Assembly (NCBI RefSeq): GCF_014851765.1
Contig: NZ_JACVAI010000001.1
Span: 930,001 to 994,000 of the forward strand
DNA length: 64,000 nucleotides
Direction of reading: 5' to 3'
DNA from: Pseudomonas sp. PDM04
GTDB lineage: Bacteria > Pseudomonadota > Gammaproteobacteria > Pseudomonadales > Pseudomonadaceae
Positions 37,996-47,175 of this stretch are shown here, in pieces. The first letter of the stretch is position 1; the number at the start of each line of letters is the position of its first letter. The notes beneath the pieces are model-generated. The model saw only the letters and a list, made by a program, of their open reading frames with translations, did not search any database and was not told the DNA's origin. The position numbers and the translations under genes are program-made.

Positions 37996-40413
37996 TTAAA
38001 CGTGTGGCGCGTCGTACAGCTTGCGGTTTTCCAGTTGCTGGGCCATTTCGCGCTGATGCTGCTCAAGGTACGGCCGAATTTGCGCATAGAGCTGGGCGCC
38101 GTCTTTAACGTCGCCTTGCACGGTCAGAGTAAATGGCGCCTGGATATCCACCTTGGAATCGACCTTGACCCCCTCGGACTTTTCAGCGGCCGGGGGCTTG
38201 GCCAGCAGCGCGGCCGCAGCATCAGCGCCCGGCGGCGGCATCAGCATGGCGCGAGCGGCATCACCCGGCTGGGTGCCGGCAGGCTTGGCGAAGGACTGGG
38301 CGATACCGCCCATCACCGGCGCGATGTTCTGCCCGGCATTCGCCATCATCAGCGGGCCAGCGGCCGGCATTTGCTTCAGCTCGGGATCGGTGCCAAACAT
38401 CGACTTGCCCAGGTAACCACCCAGGGCATCGCCGCCCAGACTGCCGAGAACGCCACCGATCGCACCGCCCAAGAGCGTGCCCACCACGGGCACTACCGAG
38501 CCGATCATGGCCCCAAACGCCGCGCCGCCGATGGCGCCCGTCAGGCCGCCTGCGGCTCCACCGTAGCCCTCGGCTTTTTCGTCCCGGGTTTCGGCATTCT
38601 GGTAGGTGTCATAGGCCTTGTAGCCAGCCTCAGCGATCGCAAAAAAAGCCGCACCCTTGACGACCGAGCCCACGCCAACCCCTCCACCGCCACCACCCTT
38701 GGCCCCGCCTTGGCCCTTTTTGCCCTCACCACCCAGGTCGCCCAGGTCCGGGCCACCGCCCAGGGCGCCCATGTTAGTCACGATCACCTTTTGCGGAATG
38801 TTCGGATTTCCCATCAGCGAACCGCGCCCGATGTTCAGCAGGCCCTTGGCAATCTTGAAACTGCTCATCGCCGTTTGAAACGCGATCACCGCCGCCACGG
38901 CCGCGCCGATTCCGGTCACCACGCGAGGGGATTCATCGGACAGTTTGCTCAGGCCCTGAGTGACGTAGGTCAGGCCATCGGCCACCGCGTCGGTCACCGG
39001 CCGGAACGCATCACCGATCGCGCGCATGGCGTCATCGGTGTTCTGCGCCATTTCCGCCCACTTCTGCGCCGACGACTGCCGGCGCTCTTCCAGGTTCTTG
39101 TCCAAGATCCCGGTCGCGCTCGCTGAATCTTTTTTGAGGCTGGCATACAGCTCTTTGTTCTGCATGAACGCCGTCAGCGCGCCCTTAACCTGCATGTCGG
39201 CGAACAGGTCGCCGGTGCGCAAAGCCTTTTCCAGTGACTCGATCATGGCCTGAGCCTTAACCGGGTCCTGCTCCTTGCTGATCTTCGCCGTGGCTTCCGC
39301 CATGGCCGCCGCCTTCTTCGGATCGGTCGCGGCGATGTACTTTTGCGCCAACTCAAAGCTGGACTCCAGCGTCGACTTGCCGTTCTGCAGGCCGGTGTTC
39401 ATCGACGCTTGATAGTCGATCCCCGCCTCCTTGTAGGCCTTGACCGTGTCGCCCGAACCGATTTTCTCCATCCAGTTCTTGAGGTTGTTAGCCGCCTCAT
39501 CAGCGCCGCCGGCAGTCTTCATCTGCACTTGCAGCATGGCGCCGAGTTGCGTTACCGAGTCCATGCCGGTAATGCCCAGCTTGCCCATGCCCGCCAACAG
39601 CTCAGGAAACCAACGCGCCATGTCGGCCGCTTCAAAACTGCCCGCCTGACCTTGGTAGGCGATCGCCTCCAGGGCCTTTTGCATTTGCGCCGGGTCGGTG
39701 ATCTTGGCGTTCTGCCCCAGGGCGTTGATCATGCGCGCCGTTTCGCCGCCGTCCGAACCCTGGCCGATGGCAAACTTGGCCGCGGTCGGGGCGTACGCCA
39801 GGGCCTTGTCCAGCTCCATGCCGGCTCCTACCAGGGCGTTGACCACCTCGGCCACCTGATTGCGCGCCATGCCCGTCTCGCGCGACGTGTCGATGATCCG
39901 CCTCGACATGTCGCCCTCTTCGGGCTTGTTGGCAATGTTCGACTTGATCGCAATGTCACGAATGATCGCGCCATAGTCAGCGCTGACCTTGGTCGGAATG
40001 GCCATCGCGGCCGTGGCCGCCACGGCCTGGCCGACGCTGCTTTTCAGCTTTTGCCGGCCTTCGTCAATCTGTTGGTGACCCTTGGCTTTCAGCTCAGCCT
40101 TGGCCGCCGCCTGGCCCATGGTGTTGTAAGCCTTGGCCAGGTTGCGCACTTCCACGCCCTGCTTTTTCAAGCTGCTCAGGTTACCCTCAAGCTGCTTGAG
40201 CAAGGCGCCGGCACCCTTCTCGCCCGCTAGGTGCGCCTTGCGCCATTCATCTTGCAAGCGCACGGTTTCGCCGATGGTCTTTTGCAGCACCCGGGCTTTC
40301 TGACCTTCGGCCTCAAGTTTTTTGATGCGACTGGTGACATCCTTAAACGCGCTGCCCACCGTGGAGCTTACCGCCCCGCCAATGACCAGGCCGAGCGCGA
40401 GTTTATTCGCCAT
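37996..40413 (-). CDS. Tail tape measure protein (P2 gpT-like)
   Basis: An 805-aa protein (P2 gpT 815 aa) that sets tail length. N-terminal coiled-coil region (residues 25-130), a TMP core with SADYGAIIRDIAIKSNIA (about 145-160), then Gly/Ala-rich hydrophobic stretches (about 600-680) as usual for tape measures. It directly follows the E/E' chaperone genes. Confidence 0.92.
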   Translation of the reverse strand: MANKLALGLVIGGAVSSTVGSAFKDVTSRIKKLEAEGQKARVLQKTIGETVRLQDEWRKAHLAGEKGAGALLKQLEGNLSSLKKQGVEVRNLAKAYNTMGQAAAKAELKAKGHQQIDEGRQKLKSSVGQAVAATAAMAIPTKVSADYGAIIRDIAIKSNIANKPEEGDMSRRIIDTSRETGMARNQVAEVVNALVGAGMELDKALAYAPTAAKFAIGQGSDGGETARMINALGQNAKITDPAQMQKALEAIAYQGQAGSFEAADMARWFPELLAGMGKLGITGMDSVTQLGAMLQVQMKTAGGADEAANNLKNWMEKIGSGDTVKAYKEAGIDYQASMNTGLQNGKSTLESSFELAQKYIAATDPKKAAAMAEATAKISKEQDPVKAQAMIESLEKALRTGDLFADMQVKGALTAFMQNKELYASLKKDSASATGILDKNLEERRQSSAQKWAEMAQNTDDAMRAIGDAFRPVTDAVADGLTYVTQGLSKLSDESPRVVTGIGAAVAAVIAFQTAMSSFKIAKGLLNIGRGSLMGNPNIPQKVIVTNMGALGGGPDLGDLGGEGKKGQGGAKGGGGGGVGVGSVVKGAAFFAIAEAGYKAYDTYQNAETRDEKAEGYGGAAGGLTGAIGGAAFGAMIGSVVPVVGTLLGGAIGGVLGSLGGDALGGYLGKSMFGTDPELKQMPAAGPLMMANAGQNIAPVMGGIAQSFAKPAGTQPGDAARAMLMPPPGADAAAALLAKPPAAEKSEGVKVDSKVDIQAPFTLTVQGDVKDGAQLYAQIRPYLEQHQREMAQQLENRKLYDAPHV

Positions 40414-40447
40414 GTGCGTGCCCTATACGTCGAGGAAAACAGGCGGC

Positions 40448-40624
40448 TCAATCCGTGAGCCACCACACCATTTCCGAAAAAGGCATAGCCTTGATCTCGG
40501 CCGCCGAGAAACCCGTCTCTTTGGCCAAGCGTCGAGCCAGCACCTTCAGGGTGGTTTCGTTACAGGTCGTCGCCTTCAACCAGGCGAAAATAGCCGGCCT
40601 GCAGACGGTTGTAGTCTTTGATTT
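40448..40624 (-). CDS. E'-like frameshift extension of the tail assembly chaperone
   Basis: This frame is open from after a TGA at 40627-40625 to the stop at 40450-40448 and lacks a good start. Its C-terminal part (AKETGFSAAEIKAMPFSEMV then WWLTD) looks like the E' or Mu gp42-type extension normally made by ribosomal frameshifting from the E gene. Relative to E it is in the +1 (equivalently -2) register, and the two frames overlap over 40624-40560, where the shift must occur. No classic slippery heptamer is obvious. Confidence 0.6.
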   Translation of the reverse strand, partial: KSKTTTVCRPAIFAWLKATTCNETTLKVLARRLAKETGFSAAEIKAMPFSEMVWWLTD

Positions 40625-40871
40625 TCAAAGCGGTCAGTTCCGCATCGCTAGCTGCGAGCAGGCTGCAGAACAGGTTCTTTTCCAGCTTGTCCATTTCGCC
40701 GCCGCTGGCCGCCTTGGCCGCTTCCATGTCTTTCACGCTCGGCGCGCGCATGCTCAGCTTGTCCAGCACGACTCCGCCGACAGTGGCCTTGTAGGCAAGC
40801 GTTACGGTAACGCCTTCGTCCGTCAGGGCCAGCCAGCTCGGCAAGGGCTTGTTGAGGTTGATTGGTGTCAT
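40560..40871 (-). CDS. Tail assembly chaperone E (E/41/14 family)
   Basis: A 103-aa protein (MTPINLNKPLPSWLALTDEG...) of the family that includes P2 gpE and Mu gp41, which guide tape-measure assembly. The ATG at 40871 follows AAGGA at proper spacing. It lies between the tail tube and tape measure genes, where such chaperones are always found, and overlaps the E'-like frame. Confidence 0.85.
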   Translation of the reverse strand: MTPINLNKPLPSWLALTDEGVTVTLAYKATVGGVVLDKLSMRAPSVKDMEAAKAASGGEMDKLEKNLFCSLLAASDAELTALKIKDYNRLQAGYFRLVEGDDL

Positions 40872-40882
40872 GTGCAAATTCC

Positions 40883-41386
40883 TTAAAGGCCCAGGGCCGT
40901 GCGCTCAGCGGCCAGTTGGTCGACACCGTCGATCACCTGGATCATGTTGAGGGGATCGATCTCGTACATCACGCGACCGTCGATTTCGAGCTTGTAGTAA
41001 GTGACCGACATGGCGTGCTTGATTTCGGCCTTGTCGCCCGGCTTCCAGTCGCCCATGTCGACCTCTTTCACCGCGCCGCGCAGGGTCACGATGACGGCCT
41101 TCACCGCCCCCTTGAGCCCCTTGTACGCGGCACGGAACACCGCGTTGCACGCGGTCTGATCGGCCAGGCCGAAATACTTCAGCGACTCGCGGCGCACGCC
41201 GTTGGTGGTAAATGCCGCCTCAAGCTTTTCCAGGCCCATGCCCATCTCGATCGGGGCGGACATACCGCCGCCCTGATAGTCGTCGGTTTTTTTGGTCAGC
41301 TTGGGCAGCGTCAGGGTCGGCACTTCGCCGGCGAAACTCACGCCGTCGATAAACGCGGCGCAGTTGGACAGTACTTCTGGAATCAT
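40883..41386 (-). CDS. Major tail tube protein (P2 FII-like)
   Basis: A 167-aa tube protein (P2 FII 172 aa). MIPEVLSNCAAFIDGVSFAG is the usual FII start and MYEIDPLNMIQVIDGVDQLA the usual end. AAGGGG precedes the ATG at 41386; in-frame codons upstream overlap the sheath gene and are rejected. Confidence 0.93.
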   Translation of the reverse strand: MIPEVLSNCAAFIDGVSFAGEVPTLTLPKLTKKTDDYQGGGMSAPIEMGMGLEKLEAAFTTNGVRRESLKYFGLADQTACNAVFRAAYKGLKGAVKAVIVTLRGAVKEVDMGDWKPGDKAEIKHAMSVTYYKLEIDGRVMYEIDPLNMIQVIDGVDQLAAERTALGL

Positions 41387-41397
41387 GGATTGGCCCC

Positions 41398-42567
41398 TTA
41401 GGCTGTTTCGAGAACTTCGGTCAGCCACTCGTTGGTGACTTCAATGAGGAAATTCGGGTTTTCCGCCGGCGGCACGTCGGTGAAGCGAATGCGCCAGTAA
41501 ATTTTGCCCTGCTCGATTTGGCTGGCCGTGTTCATTTCGGTGTCCGCGTAGACCTCGAAATTGATCACTGCACCGGCATTCTTCTGATCGCGCATGAACG
41601 CTTGCAGACCTTCGGTGACGTCCTTGACGTAGGTCTTGGTGATCGAGCGATCGACCGCCCACTTGTGCCCGGCCTGGATCGCATCCATCAGGATGTCGCA
41701 GGTGCGCACGCGGGTGACAAACGACCATTTCGCATCGCTGGACAGCGTGCGGTTACCCCACAGGCGATAACCGCCGTCGCGAATGATCGTGGTGATATTG
41801 GCGTTATTGAGCAGGTTGGCCCGGCAGGTGTCGTCACCGTCGAGGTATTCGATCGGGCGCGACGTGCCGGTGATGCCGACCAATTCCTTGTTCGACGGCG
41901 ACGCCCAATAGCCGTAAGTGGCATCGGTCCAGGCAAACATGCCGGCCGCCCAGGCCGAGCCCGGTGCGTCGACCGTGGCACTGGTGGTCGTGTCCCAGTA
42001 CTTCACCCCGGGATCGACCAGATACAGGCGCTTGCTGCCGAATTCCTCGGCATAGGCCAACGCGGCCTCGTCGGTGGTATTGGGACCGTCGATGATGGCG
42101 ATCGCGCGCAATTTGGCGGCCAGCGCATCCATGGCCGTCGCGACCGCCTGGGTGGCGGAATGCTTCGGCGCAATGATGAGCTTGGGCTGGGCGTTGTGTT
42201 TGCTCTTGCCATCGAGCAGCGCCTGCAGGCCGGTACGCTGCCCCGAGGCCAGCACGCCGCCAATGATGGCCGACGTCTGTAGCGCCGCGTCCTCCAGCTT
42301 GGCCACCCCCACCGCAACAATCACCGCCTTGGCGCGCACGTAGATGGCCTGTGCGGCTTTGGTGATCGCCGAGTCAGCACCGAAGGCGGCAATGGCCTCG
42401 CGCTCCGACGTGAGCAACACCAGGTCGCCCGCCTTGGCCGTGCCGCCGCCCAGCACGCCTGGGGTGAAGGTGTCGCACAAGCCAATGATCGAGGAGGACG
42501 GCAGCGAAATGGTGCGCGCGCCGGTGTCGATCAGCGACGTGGTAACGCCGTGAAAAAAACCACTCAT
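41398..42567 (-). CDS. Tail sheath protein (P2 FI-like)
   Basis: A 389-aa contractile sheath protein (P2 FI 396 aa). N-terminal MSGFFHGVTTSLIDTGARTI, the internal YWASPSNKELVGITGTSRPI region and the C-terminal IYWRIRFTDVPPAENPNFLI are family hallmarks. Its presence establishes a myovirus-type tail. Confidence 0.95.
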   Translation of the reverse strand: MSGFFHGVTTSLIDTGARTISLPSSSIIGLCDTFTPGVLGGGTAKAGDLVLLTSEREAIAAFGADSAITKAAQAIYVRAKAVIVAVGVAKLEDAALQTSAIIGGVLASGQRTGLQALLDGKSKHNAQPKLIIAPKHSATQAVATAMDALAAKLRAIAIIDGPNTTDEAALAYAEEFGSKRLYLVDPGVKYWDTTTSATVDAPGSAWAAGMFAWTDATYGYWASPSNKELVGITGTSRPIEYLDGDDTCRANLLNNANITTIIRDGGYRLWGNRTLSSDAKWSFVTRVRTCDILMDAIQAGHKWAVDRSITKTYVKDVTEGLQAFMRDQKNAGAVINFEVYADTEMNTASQIEQGKIYWRIRFTDVPPAENPNFLIEVTNEWLTEVLETA

Positions 42568-42588
42568 AAGGGTCAGTCTCCAGAAACG

Positions 42589-42612
42589 AAAAAGCCCCGC
42601 ATGAGCGAGGCT
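42589..42612 (-). terminator. Intra-operon hairpin with T-run, before sheath gene
   Basis: On the minus strand AGCCTCGC pairs with GCGGGGCT (one mismatch; 42605-42612 with 42593-42600) and is followed by TTTTT. A copy of the 14-base palindrome lies immediately upstream (42627-42640). Confidence 0.6.
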
Positions 42613-42626
42613 GTGAGGGGTGTTCG

Positions 42627-42640
42627 CGTTACGCGTAACG
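42627..42640. repeat. Palindrome CGTTACGCGTAACG, copy 2 of 3
   Basis: Same perfect palindrome as at 36913-36926, between the membrane-protein gene and the sheath-gene hairpin. Confidence 0.8.
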
Positions 42641-42651
42641 GCGCAACGGGG

Positions 42652-43278
42652 TTAAATGGATTTCCAGGGGTTGACCTCAAACGTCAGGCCTTTCCACTGC
42701 GCGGTCGGGTCGCTGCTGTAGTCCTCGGCCCAGTCGCTGGGCTCCGGTTTGAACCCGAGCTGAATCACCAGGGCGCGAGTGTCGGACCACTGCCACACGC
42801 CATAAAACCCGTAATAGCGCCGGCCGGTGACCTTGTGCGTGGCCAGCAGCAGCCGGCGGCCACCCTCCCCGGGGCGATCCTCCACGCTCTTGTCACCCCA
42901 ATAGCGGTAATCGCACTCGGCGACCGGGCAACTGCACCAGGGGTGAAAGCGCATGTTGTTGGCCGGGTTGCGGATGGCCAGCCACCAGAGCTGGGAGAAC
43001 CAGTGATAGGCGCCCAGGCCGAACGGGGCATTCAGATGCCACCAGCCGCGCTTATCGCCCAGGGCGCCGTCACGATCGTTGGACCATAGCCAGGCCCAAG
43101 CCGGCAGCCGGCGCAGCGACCAGAATCCCGGGGCCTGGGTGAAGGCGATCGGCGGCCCCTCGATCGACAGGAAGGGCAGCGCCGCCGGCACCACCAGGAA
43201 ACCCAGCAGGATCAGAAACACCCGCAGAGGCAGAAACAGCGCCCACTGCAAAGCAGCGCGCAGGACATGCAACGTCAT
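42652..43278 (-). CDS. Phage protein of unknown function with N-terminal membrane segment
   Basis: A 208-aa protein. Residues 12-36 form a hydrophobic segment (LFLPLRVFLILLGFLVVPAA). The rest is very rich in Trp, Tyr and aromatic residues, with a Cys cluster WCSCPVAEC near residue 115. I do not recognise a function. It interrupts the order fibre assembly-sheath and is followed by a hairpin and a repeat, so it may be an inserted cassette (moron) within the late operon. Confidence 0.7.
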   Translation of the reverse strand: MTLHVLRAALQWALFLPLRVFLILLGFLVVPAALPFLSIEGPPIAFTQAPGFWSLRRLPAWAWLWSNDRDGALGDKRGWWHLNAPFGLGAYHWFSQLWWLAIRNPANNMRFHPWCSCPVAECDYRYWGDKSVEDRPGEGGRRLLLATHKVTGRRYYGFYGVWQWSDTRALVIQLGFKPEPSDWAEDYSSDPTAQWKGLTFEVNPWKSI

Positions 43279-43328
43279 AGGTCAACCTCGGATATCAGAA
43301 AAGAAAACGCCACGTCAGTGCGGGGCGC

Positions 43329-43757
43329 TTATTCGACTTGCCCGGCGATCCAGTCCGGCGGGATCGGCCGACGCTGGCTGTCGGGGAAGTTTGGCGACTG
43401 GGGCCAGTCGCGCAGATCCTGCATGTACGTCAGCAGCCCGGCGAACTGCTCGGCGGTCAGCGTGGTGTCGCTGCCGATATCAAGCTGATCGCGGTGACGG
43501 TCGCGCAACCAGATCACCGAAGACAACTCAGCATCGCGCCAGGCTCGCTCGGTGACGCCGGGATCAGGCGTCACCACCGGGGCATCAACCAAATACGGCA
43601 GGCCCTTTTCATCATGGGCCCGAACCTTGCCCTGCTCTGGATTGGCAATAACCAACTCGAAAACGTTCTCCGAAATTTCCACTGCATCGTCTGGAATATT
43701 TTCGCCATGGATCGCAGGCAGATAGGTGCAACCTGTAGACGGACTGTAAAAACGCAT
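43329..43757 (-). CDS. Tail fibre assembly protein
   Basis: A 142-aa chaperone of the tail fibre assembly (Caudo_TAP, P2 gpG type) family. MRFYSPSTGCTYLPAIHGEN is a typical start, and the C-terminal region VIWLRDRHRDQLDIG, LTAEQFAGLLTYMQDLRDWP is the conserved helical part. It follows the fibre gene by 9 bases. Confidence 0.9.
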   Translation of the reverse strand: MRFYSPSTGCTYLPAIHGENIPDDAVEISENVFELVIANPEQGKVRAHDEKGLPYLVDAPVVTPDPGVTERAWRDAELSSVIWLRDRHRDQLDIGSDTTLTAEQFAGLLTYMQDLRDWPQSPNFPDSQRRPIPPDWIAGQVE

Positions 43758-43766
43758 AACTTCCCC

Positions 43767-45359
43767 TTATTTCCCAAGCGCAAGCCAGCGTGCCGTTATG
43801 GTCGCCGTTTCGCCTGCGTTCTTATCAGCAACCAACGTCATCCCCTTGGTTCCGACAACATCCACGTAAGTGCCAGTAACTTGAGACAACGCGATTGAAC
43901 CCACGGACCAGCCCGCATAGAAAGCAGACTCTGGGAACTCGATAGGAAAGGAGACTGCCAGTCGGTTATCGGCAGTCGTCGGGAAGCTGACGGTGCCCCA
44001 TTGAATGACCAATCCACCGAGCCAGCTCGGGAAAACGACATAGCCGTTTGGTGTGAGGCTGGAAGCAAACCCGAGACGCAGCTTTTTCGGCGTTGCCATG
44101 ACCGCGTCGTTTGCGCTGTCGAGCATTTGCGCAGCCGTGGCGACCTTGGCTGTGCCCTGATTGATCTCGGTCGCCTGAGCCGCCAAAGCAGCAAGCGCCG
44201 CAATATCAATGTTTCCCTGATTGATCGGTGCGTTCCAGGCCTTGATGCACCACATCACCGCCAAGTTGCGCGGGCGAGTAGAGCCGACAACAGGCGTAGT
44301 CGTTGCCAGAGCTGTAGCGCCGTTGAGAGCCGCAATCTGTGGCGGATAGTCCGCAAGAGCGGCCGGATCAATTCCGTAGCTCGCCGTCGGCTGCGCAGCA
44401 GTTGCTCCGAGCCCAATTACAAAAAGCCCATCCGACGAACCGGTGACATCGGCAGCAGCCATTGTGCCTTTTTGCCAGCTACCCACGGCCCGGCCAGCAT
44501 CCGCCCCGCGCCCATGGTCCCAGCCGCGCAGGAACTCGCCACGCGACTCGGGCAATCGGAAGTTACCGGCACCCTCGCCGCCCGTATTGAACGCCGTGCC
44601 CAGGAAGGCGGCCAAGTCGGGATAGGCCGCGATACTCTTGACGCTTCCGTCAATCTCCAGAAAGCCCGGCGGCACGCTGTTCACCGGAAACGCCACCATC
44701 GTGCCGACCGGTAGCGCCGAGGCCTGGGCAATCATCGACTCGACTTCGGCCTTGGTGTAGCTGTTGGTGATGCCCATCCCCGCCAGGGTGTTCGGGTTAT
44801 CGCCCGACACCACCACGCCGCGATTGTTGACCTTGACGCGGGTGTATTCGCCGGCCTGCTTGTTCGCTGGCAACACCTCCAGAATGGCCGCATCAACGTA
44901 GCTGCGCGAGGCCAGCACCACCGCCGGGTCAATTTTGAGCGCGACGTTAGCGGAGTTGTTGACGATAAAATTCATCCGCACCACTTGCGTGCGGCCAGAA
45001 CCTTGCGTCAGCAGCGGCTTATAGCTCGGCGCGCAGTTGGCTACCGCCACCAGATCGCCAGCCTCGTCGTACAGACCGATTTCACGAATCCAGCGCCCTC
45101 CTTCGTCGGCCGGGATAATCTGCTCAGCGACGATGATCGCCGGATCGGCCGGGTCGACCTTGAGCTGATTCAGCGGCCGGCGGCGCCATTCGTTGATCAG
45201 TTGGGTTTGTTCGGGCTTGGGGATAGGGTCGGTCAGGTTGGCATCACCCACGCCCATTTGCGTGATCTTCCAGGGAATGCCGAGCGCGTCGGCGTTCGCC
45301 TGTTTGGCCAGCCCCACATTGGTAAGGATGGCGAAAAACTGCGAATTCGCATCAATCAT
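43767..45359 (-). CDS. Tail fibre protein with collar domain
   Basis: A 530-aa host-recognition fibre. The N-terminal 160 residues (ILTNVGLAKQANADALG, WIREIGLYDEAGDLVAVANC) form the P2 gpH-type baseplate attachment domain. A tail-collar domain follows (LPVGTMVAFPVNSVPPGFLE to FRLPESRGEFLRGWDHGRG, about 225-300). The last 90 residues look like a gp53-type C-terminal receptor domain. Overlaps the gpI gene by 8 bases. Confidence 0.9.
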   Translation of the reverse strand: MIDANSQFFAILTNVGLAKQANADALGIPWKITQMGVGDANLTDPIPKPEQTQLINEWRRRPLNQLKVDPADPAIIVAEQIIPADEGGRWIREIGLYDEAGDLVAVANCAPSYKPLLTQGSGRTQVVRMNFIVNNSANVALKIDPAVVLASRSYVDAAILEVLPANKQAGEYTRVKVNNRGVVVSGDNPNTLAGMGITNSYTKAEVESMIAQASALPVGTMVAFPVNSVPPGFLEIDGSVKSIAAYPDLAAFLGTAFNTGGEGAGNFRLPESRGEFLRGWDHGRGADAGRAVGSWQKGTMAAADVTGSSDGLFVIGLGATAAQPTASYGIDPAALADYPPQIAALNGATALATTTPVVGSTRPRNLAVMWCIKAWNAPINQGNIDIAALAALAAQATEINQGTAKVATAAQMLDSANDAVMATPKKLRLGFASSLTPNGYVVFPSWLGGLVIQWGTVSFPTTADNRLAVSFPIEFPESAFYAGWSVGSIALSQVTGTYVDVVGTKGMTLVADKNAGETATITARWLALGK

Positions 45360-45960
45360 GGTAAACGTCCAGGGTGTCTATGGAGTGTTCGCGACCGATC
45401 ACGGCAAAGCGGCCCGTGACCTCGATGTCACGCATCACCGGCGGATACACGTCGATTTCGTCGCCTTCGTACAGACAGGCAGCGATGTTCAAATGGCCTT
45501 GAGTTTCGAGGCTGATCGCCAGCCCCGTCAGCTTGCGGGTGACGGGCTTGGCGTCATCGATCAGGCGCTCCAGCTCCTGATACATCTCTTCGGTGATACC
45601 GGTGTCCAGCACCCCGACCTTGAGCGCAAAGGTGCCCGGCTCGCCCTCGGGCACCGTCTTGAACCATTCGATGATTTCGATCAGGTAGCCCAGCGGCTCA
45701 ACCACCCGGCGCAAGGCGCCGATGGTGCCCTTGTGCTTGTGGATGTAATACGAGGCCTTGATGGCCGCCCGCTTGGTCGCCTCCGACCACCGATAATCCC
45801 AGCGATCGACTGACCAGGCCCACGCCAGGTGCGGCAGCAAATGCACCGGGCAGGTATCGGCGTTGTACAAGGTGCGCAACGGCACAATGGTGCGCTCGTA
45901 CAAGGCCGCTTCCAGGGCACGCTCCAGTTGCGTGCTATTGCTCGGCAGCAGGCTACTCAT
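45352..45960 (-). CDS. Baseplate/tail protein I (P2 gpI-like)
   Basis: A 202-aa baseplate wedge protein (P2 gpI 176 aa). LLPHLAWAWSVDRWDYRWSE is the family signature. Its ATG at 45960 overlaps the gpJ stop (ATGA). Confidence 0.92.
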   Translation of the reverse strand: MSSLLPSNSTQLERALEAALYERTIVPLRTLYNADTCPVHLLPHLAWAWSVDRWDYRWSEATKRAAIKASYYIHKHKGTIGALRRVVEPLGYLIEIIEWFKTVPEGEPGTFALKVGVLDTGITEEMYQELERLIDDAKPVTRKLTGLAISLETQGHLNIAACLYEGDEIDVYPPVMRDIEVTGRFAVIGREHSIDTLDVYHD

Positions 45961-46847
45961 GTCGACCCCGCCAGCACGACGGTGTAACCCTCGCAGTAAG
46001 CCGCCTGTGCCTTGGTCGGGGCCAGGTCGACCCAATCGGTCAGTTCAACCCGAGAAACCCCAGGAACGTGCAGTTGCGCATCCACCGCCGAGCGAGCCAC
46101 CTCGACGCCCAGGCGCTTGCGTGGATTGATCCAGGCCGCCAGGCGCCGAATGGCCTCGGCCAGACTGGCGTCCACCTCGGGGCCGGCGCCGGTCATGTGC
46201 AGAACCGCATCAATGCGGTAGTCGATGATTTCCGCACCCTGAACCGTTACCCGATCACCCACGGGCCTGACGTCCTCGTCATTCAGGGCCAGCTCGACAG
46301 TGGCCAGCAGCTCCGGACTGGCCTCGCCCTTGCCCTCGGAACTCAACACAGTGACCGTTACGTAACACGGCTGGGGGCTTTCCGCCGTAGCGTCGGCCAC
46401 CAGCGCCGAAGCGTTGCGCGAGTGCATGATGTAGCTGTTTCGCGGGCCGGCCGTGGTAAGCCCTTCATAAGCCAACTGAATGCGCTCGCGATAGGGGTCG
46501 TCCTGCTCCATGACCTTGGGCAGTGGCGGAACCACCGAAAGGTTCTCAGCTTGAACCACCAGGCGCGGCAAATTGACGTTGGCCCCCAGGTGGTCAAGGT
46601 CACTGCCGATGGCATGGGCCAGCAACAGCGCCTTGGCACCATCGTTGACCCGGGCCCGGTTACCGACCTTGTTATAGGCCCCGACCTCCAGCAGCTTGAC
46701 CACCGGATCACTCTCAAGCACCGCGGTCCAGTTATCGCCCATGTAACTGCGAAAGGTGCTTAACCCCTCTTGATAGGTGTCTTCAAAATCCAACGGCTCC
46801 AGCACATCCGGCGCCGGCAGCGCCGACAGATCAACGACCGTACTCAT
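45957..46847 (-). CDS. Baseplate protein J (P2 gpJ-like)
   Basis: A 296-aa baseplate wedge protein (P2 gpJ 302 aa). Start MSTVVDLSALPAPDVLEPLD and the internal YRERIQLAYEGLTTAGPRNS are characteristic. Coupled to gpW upstream and gpI downstream by 4-base overlaps. Confidence 0.93.
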   Translation of the reverse strand: MSTVVDLSALPAPDVLEPLDFEDTYQEGLSTFRSYMGDNWTAVLESDPVVKLLEVGAYNKVGNRARVNDGAKALLLAHAIGSDLDHLGANVNLPRLVVQAENLSVVPPLPKVMEQDDPYRERIQLAYEGLTTAGPRNSYIMHSRNASALVADATAESPQPCYVTVTVLSSEGKGEASPELLATVELALNDEDVRPVGDRVTVQGAEIIDYRIDAVLHMTGAGPEVDASLAEAIRRLAAWINPRKRLGVEVARSAVDAQLHVPGVSRVELTDWVDLAPTKAQAAYCEGYTVVLAGST

Positions 46848-47170
46848 ACGCTCACCTCCACCACAAACCCGTCGCCGAGGTATTCGCCGGCAATACTCAG
46901 ATCGATCTTGCCGCCCAGCACCGCCAGCACACGGACCCGCTCAAGCTTCAATCGCGGCTCCCAACGCAGCAGCGCGCGCACCGCCTCGGCTTGCACCGAG
47001 CTTTTCCAGCCTTCGTTTACCGGCATGTCGACATAGGCGCGCACCTTGGCGCCGTATTCCGGACGGTGCCGGCGACTGCCGAGCGGCGTACTCAACACGT
47101 CGGCCATGGACTGGCGCAGGTGCTCGATGCCGGAAATGGGTTGGCCGGTGTGGCGATCCATTCCGATCAT
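46844..47170 (-). CDS. Baseplate protein W (gp25-like)
   Basis: A 108-aa protein of the GPW/gp25 family (P2 gpW 115 aa), which has a lysozyme-like baseplate fold. MDRHTGQPISGIEHLRQSMA, then LSTPLGSRRHRPEYGAKVRA is the family signature. ATGA overlap with gpJ. Confidence 0.93.
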   Translation of the reverse strand: MIGMDRHTGQPISGIEHLRQSMADVLSTPLGSRRHRPEYGAKVRAYVDMPVNEGWKSSVQAEAVRALLRWEPRLKLERVRVLAVLGGKIDLSIAGEYLGDGFVVEVSV

Positions 47171-47175
47171 CTACG

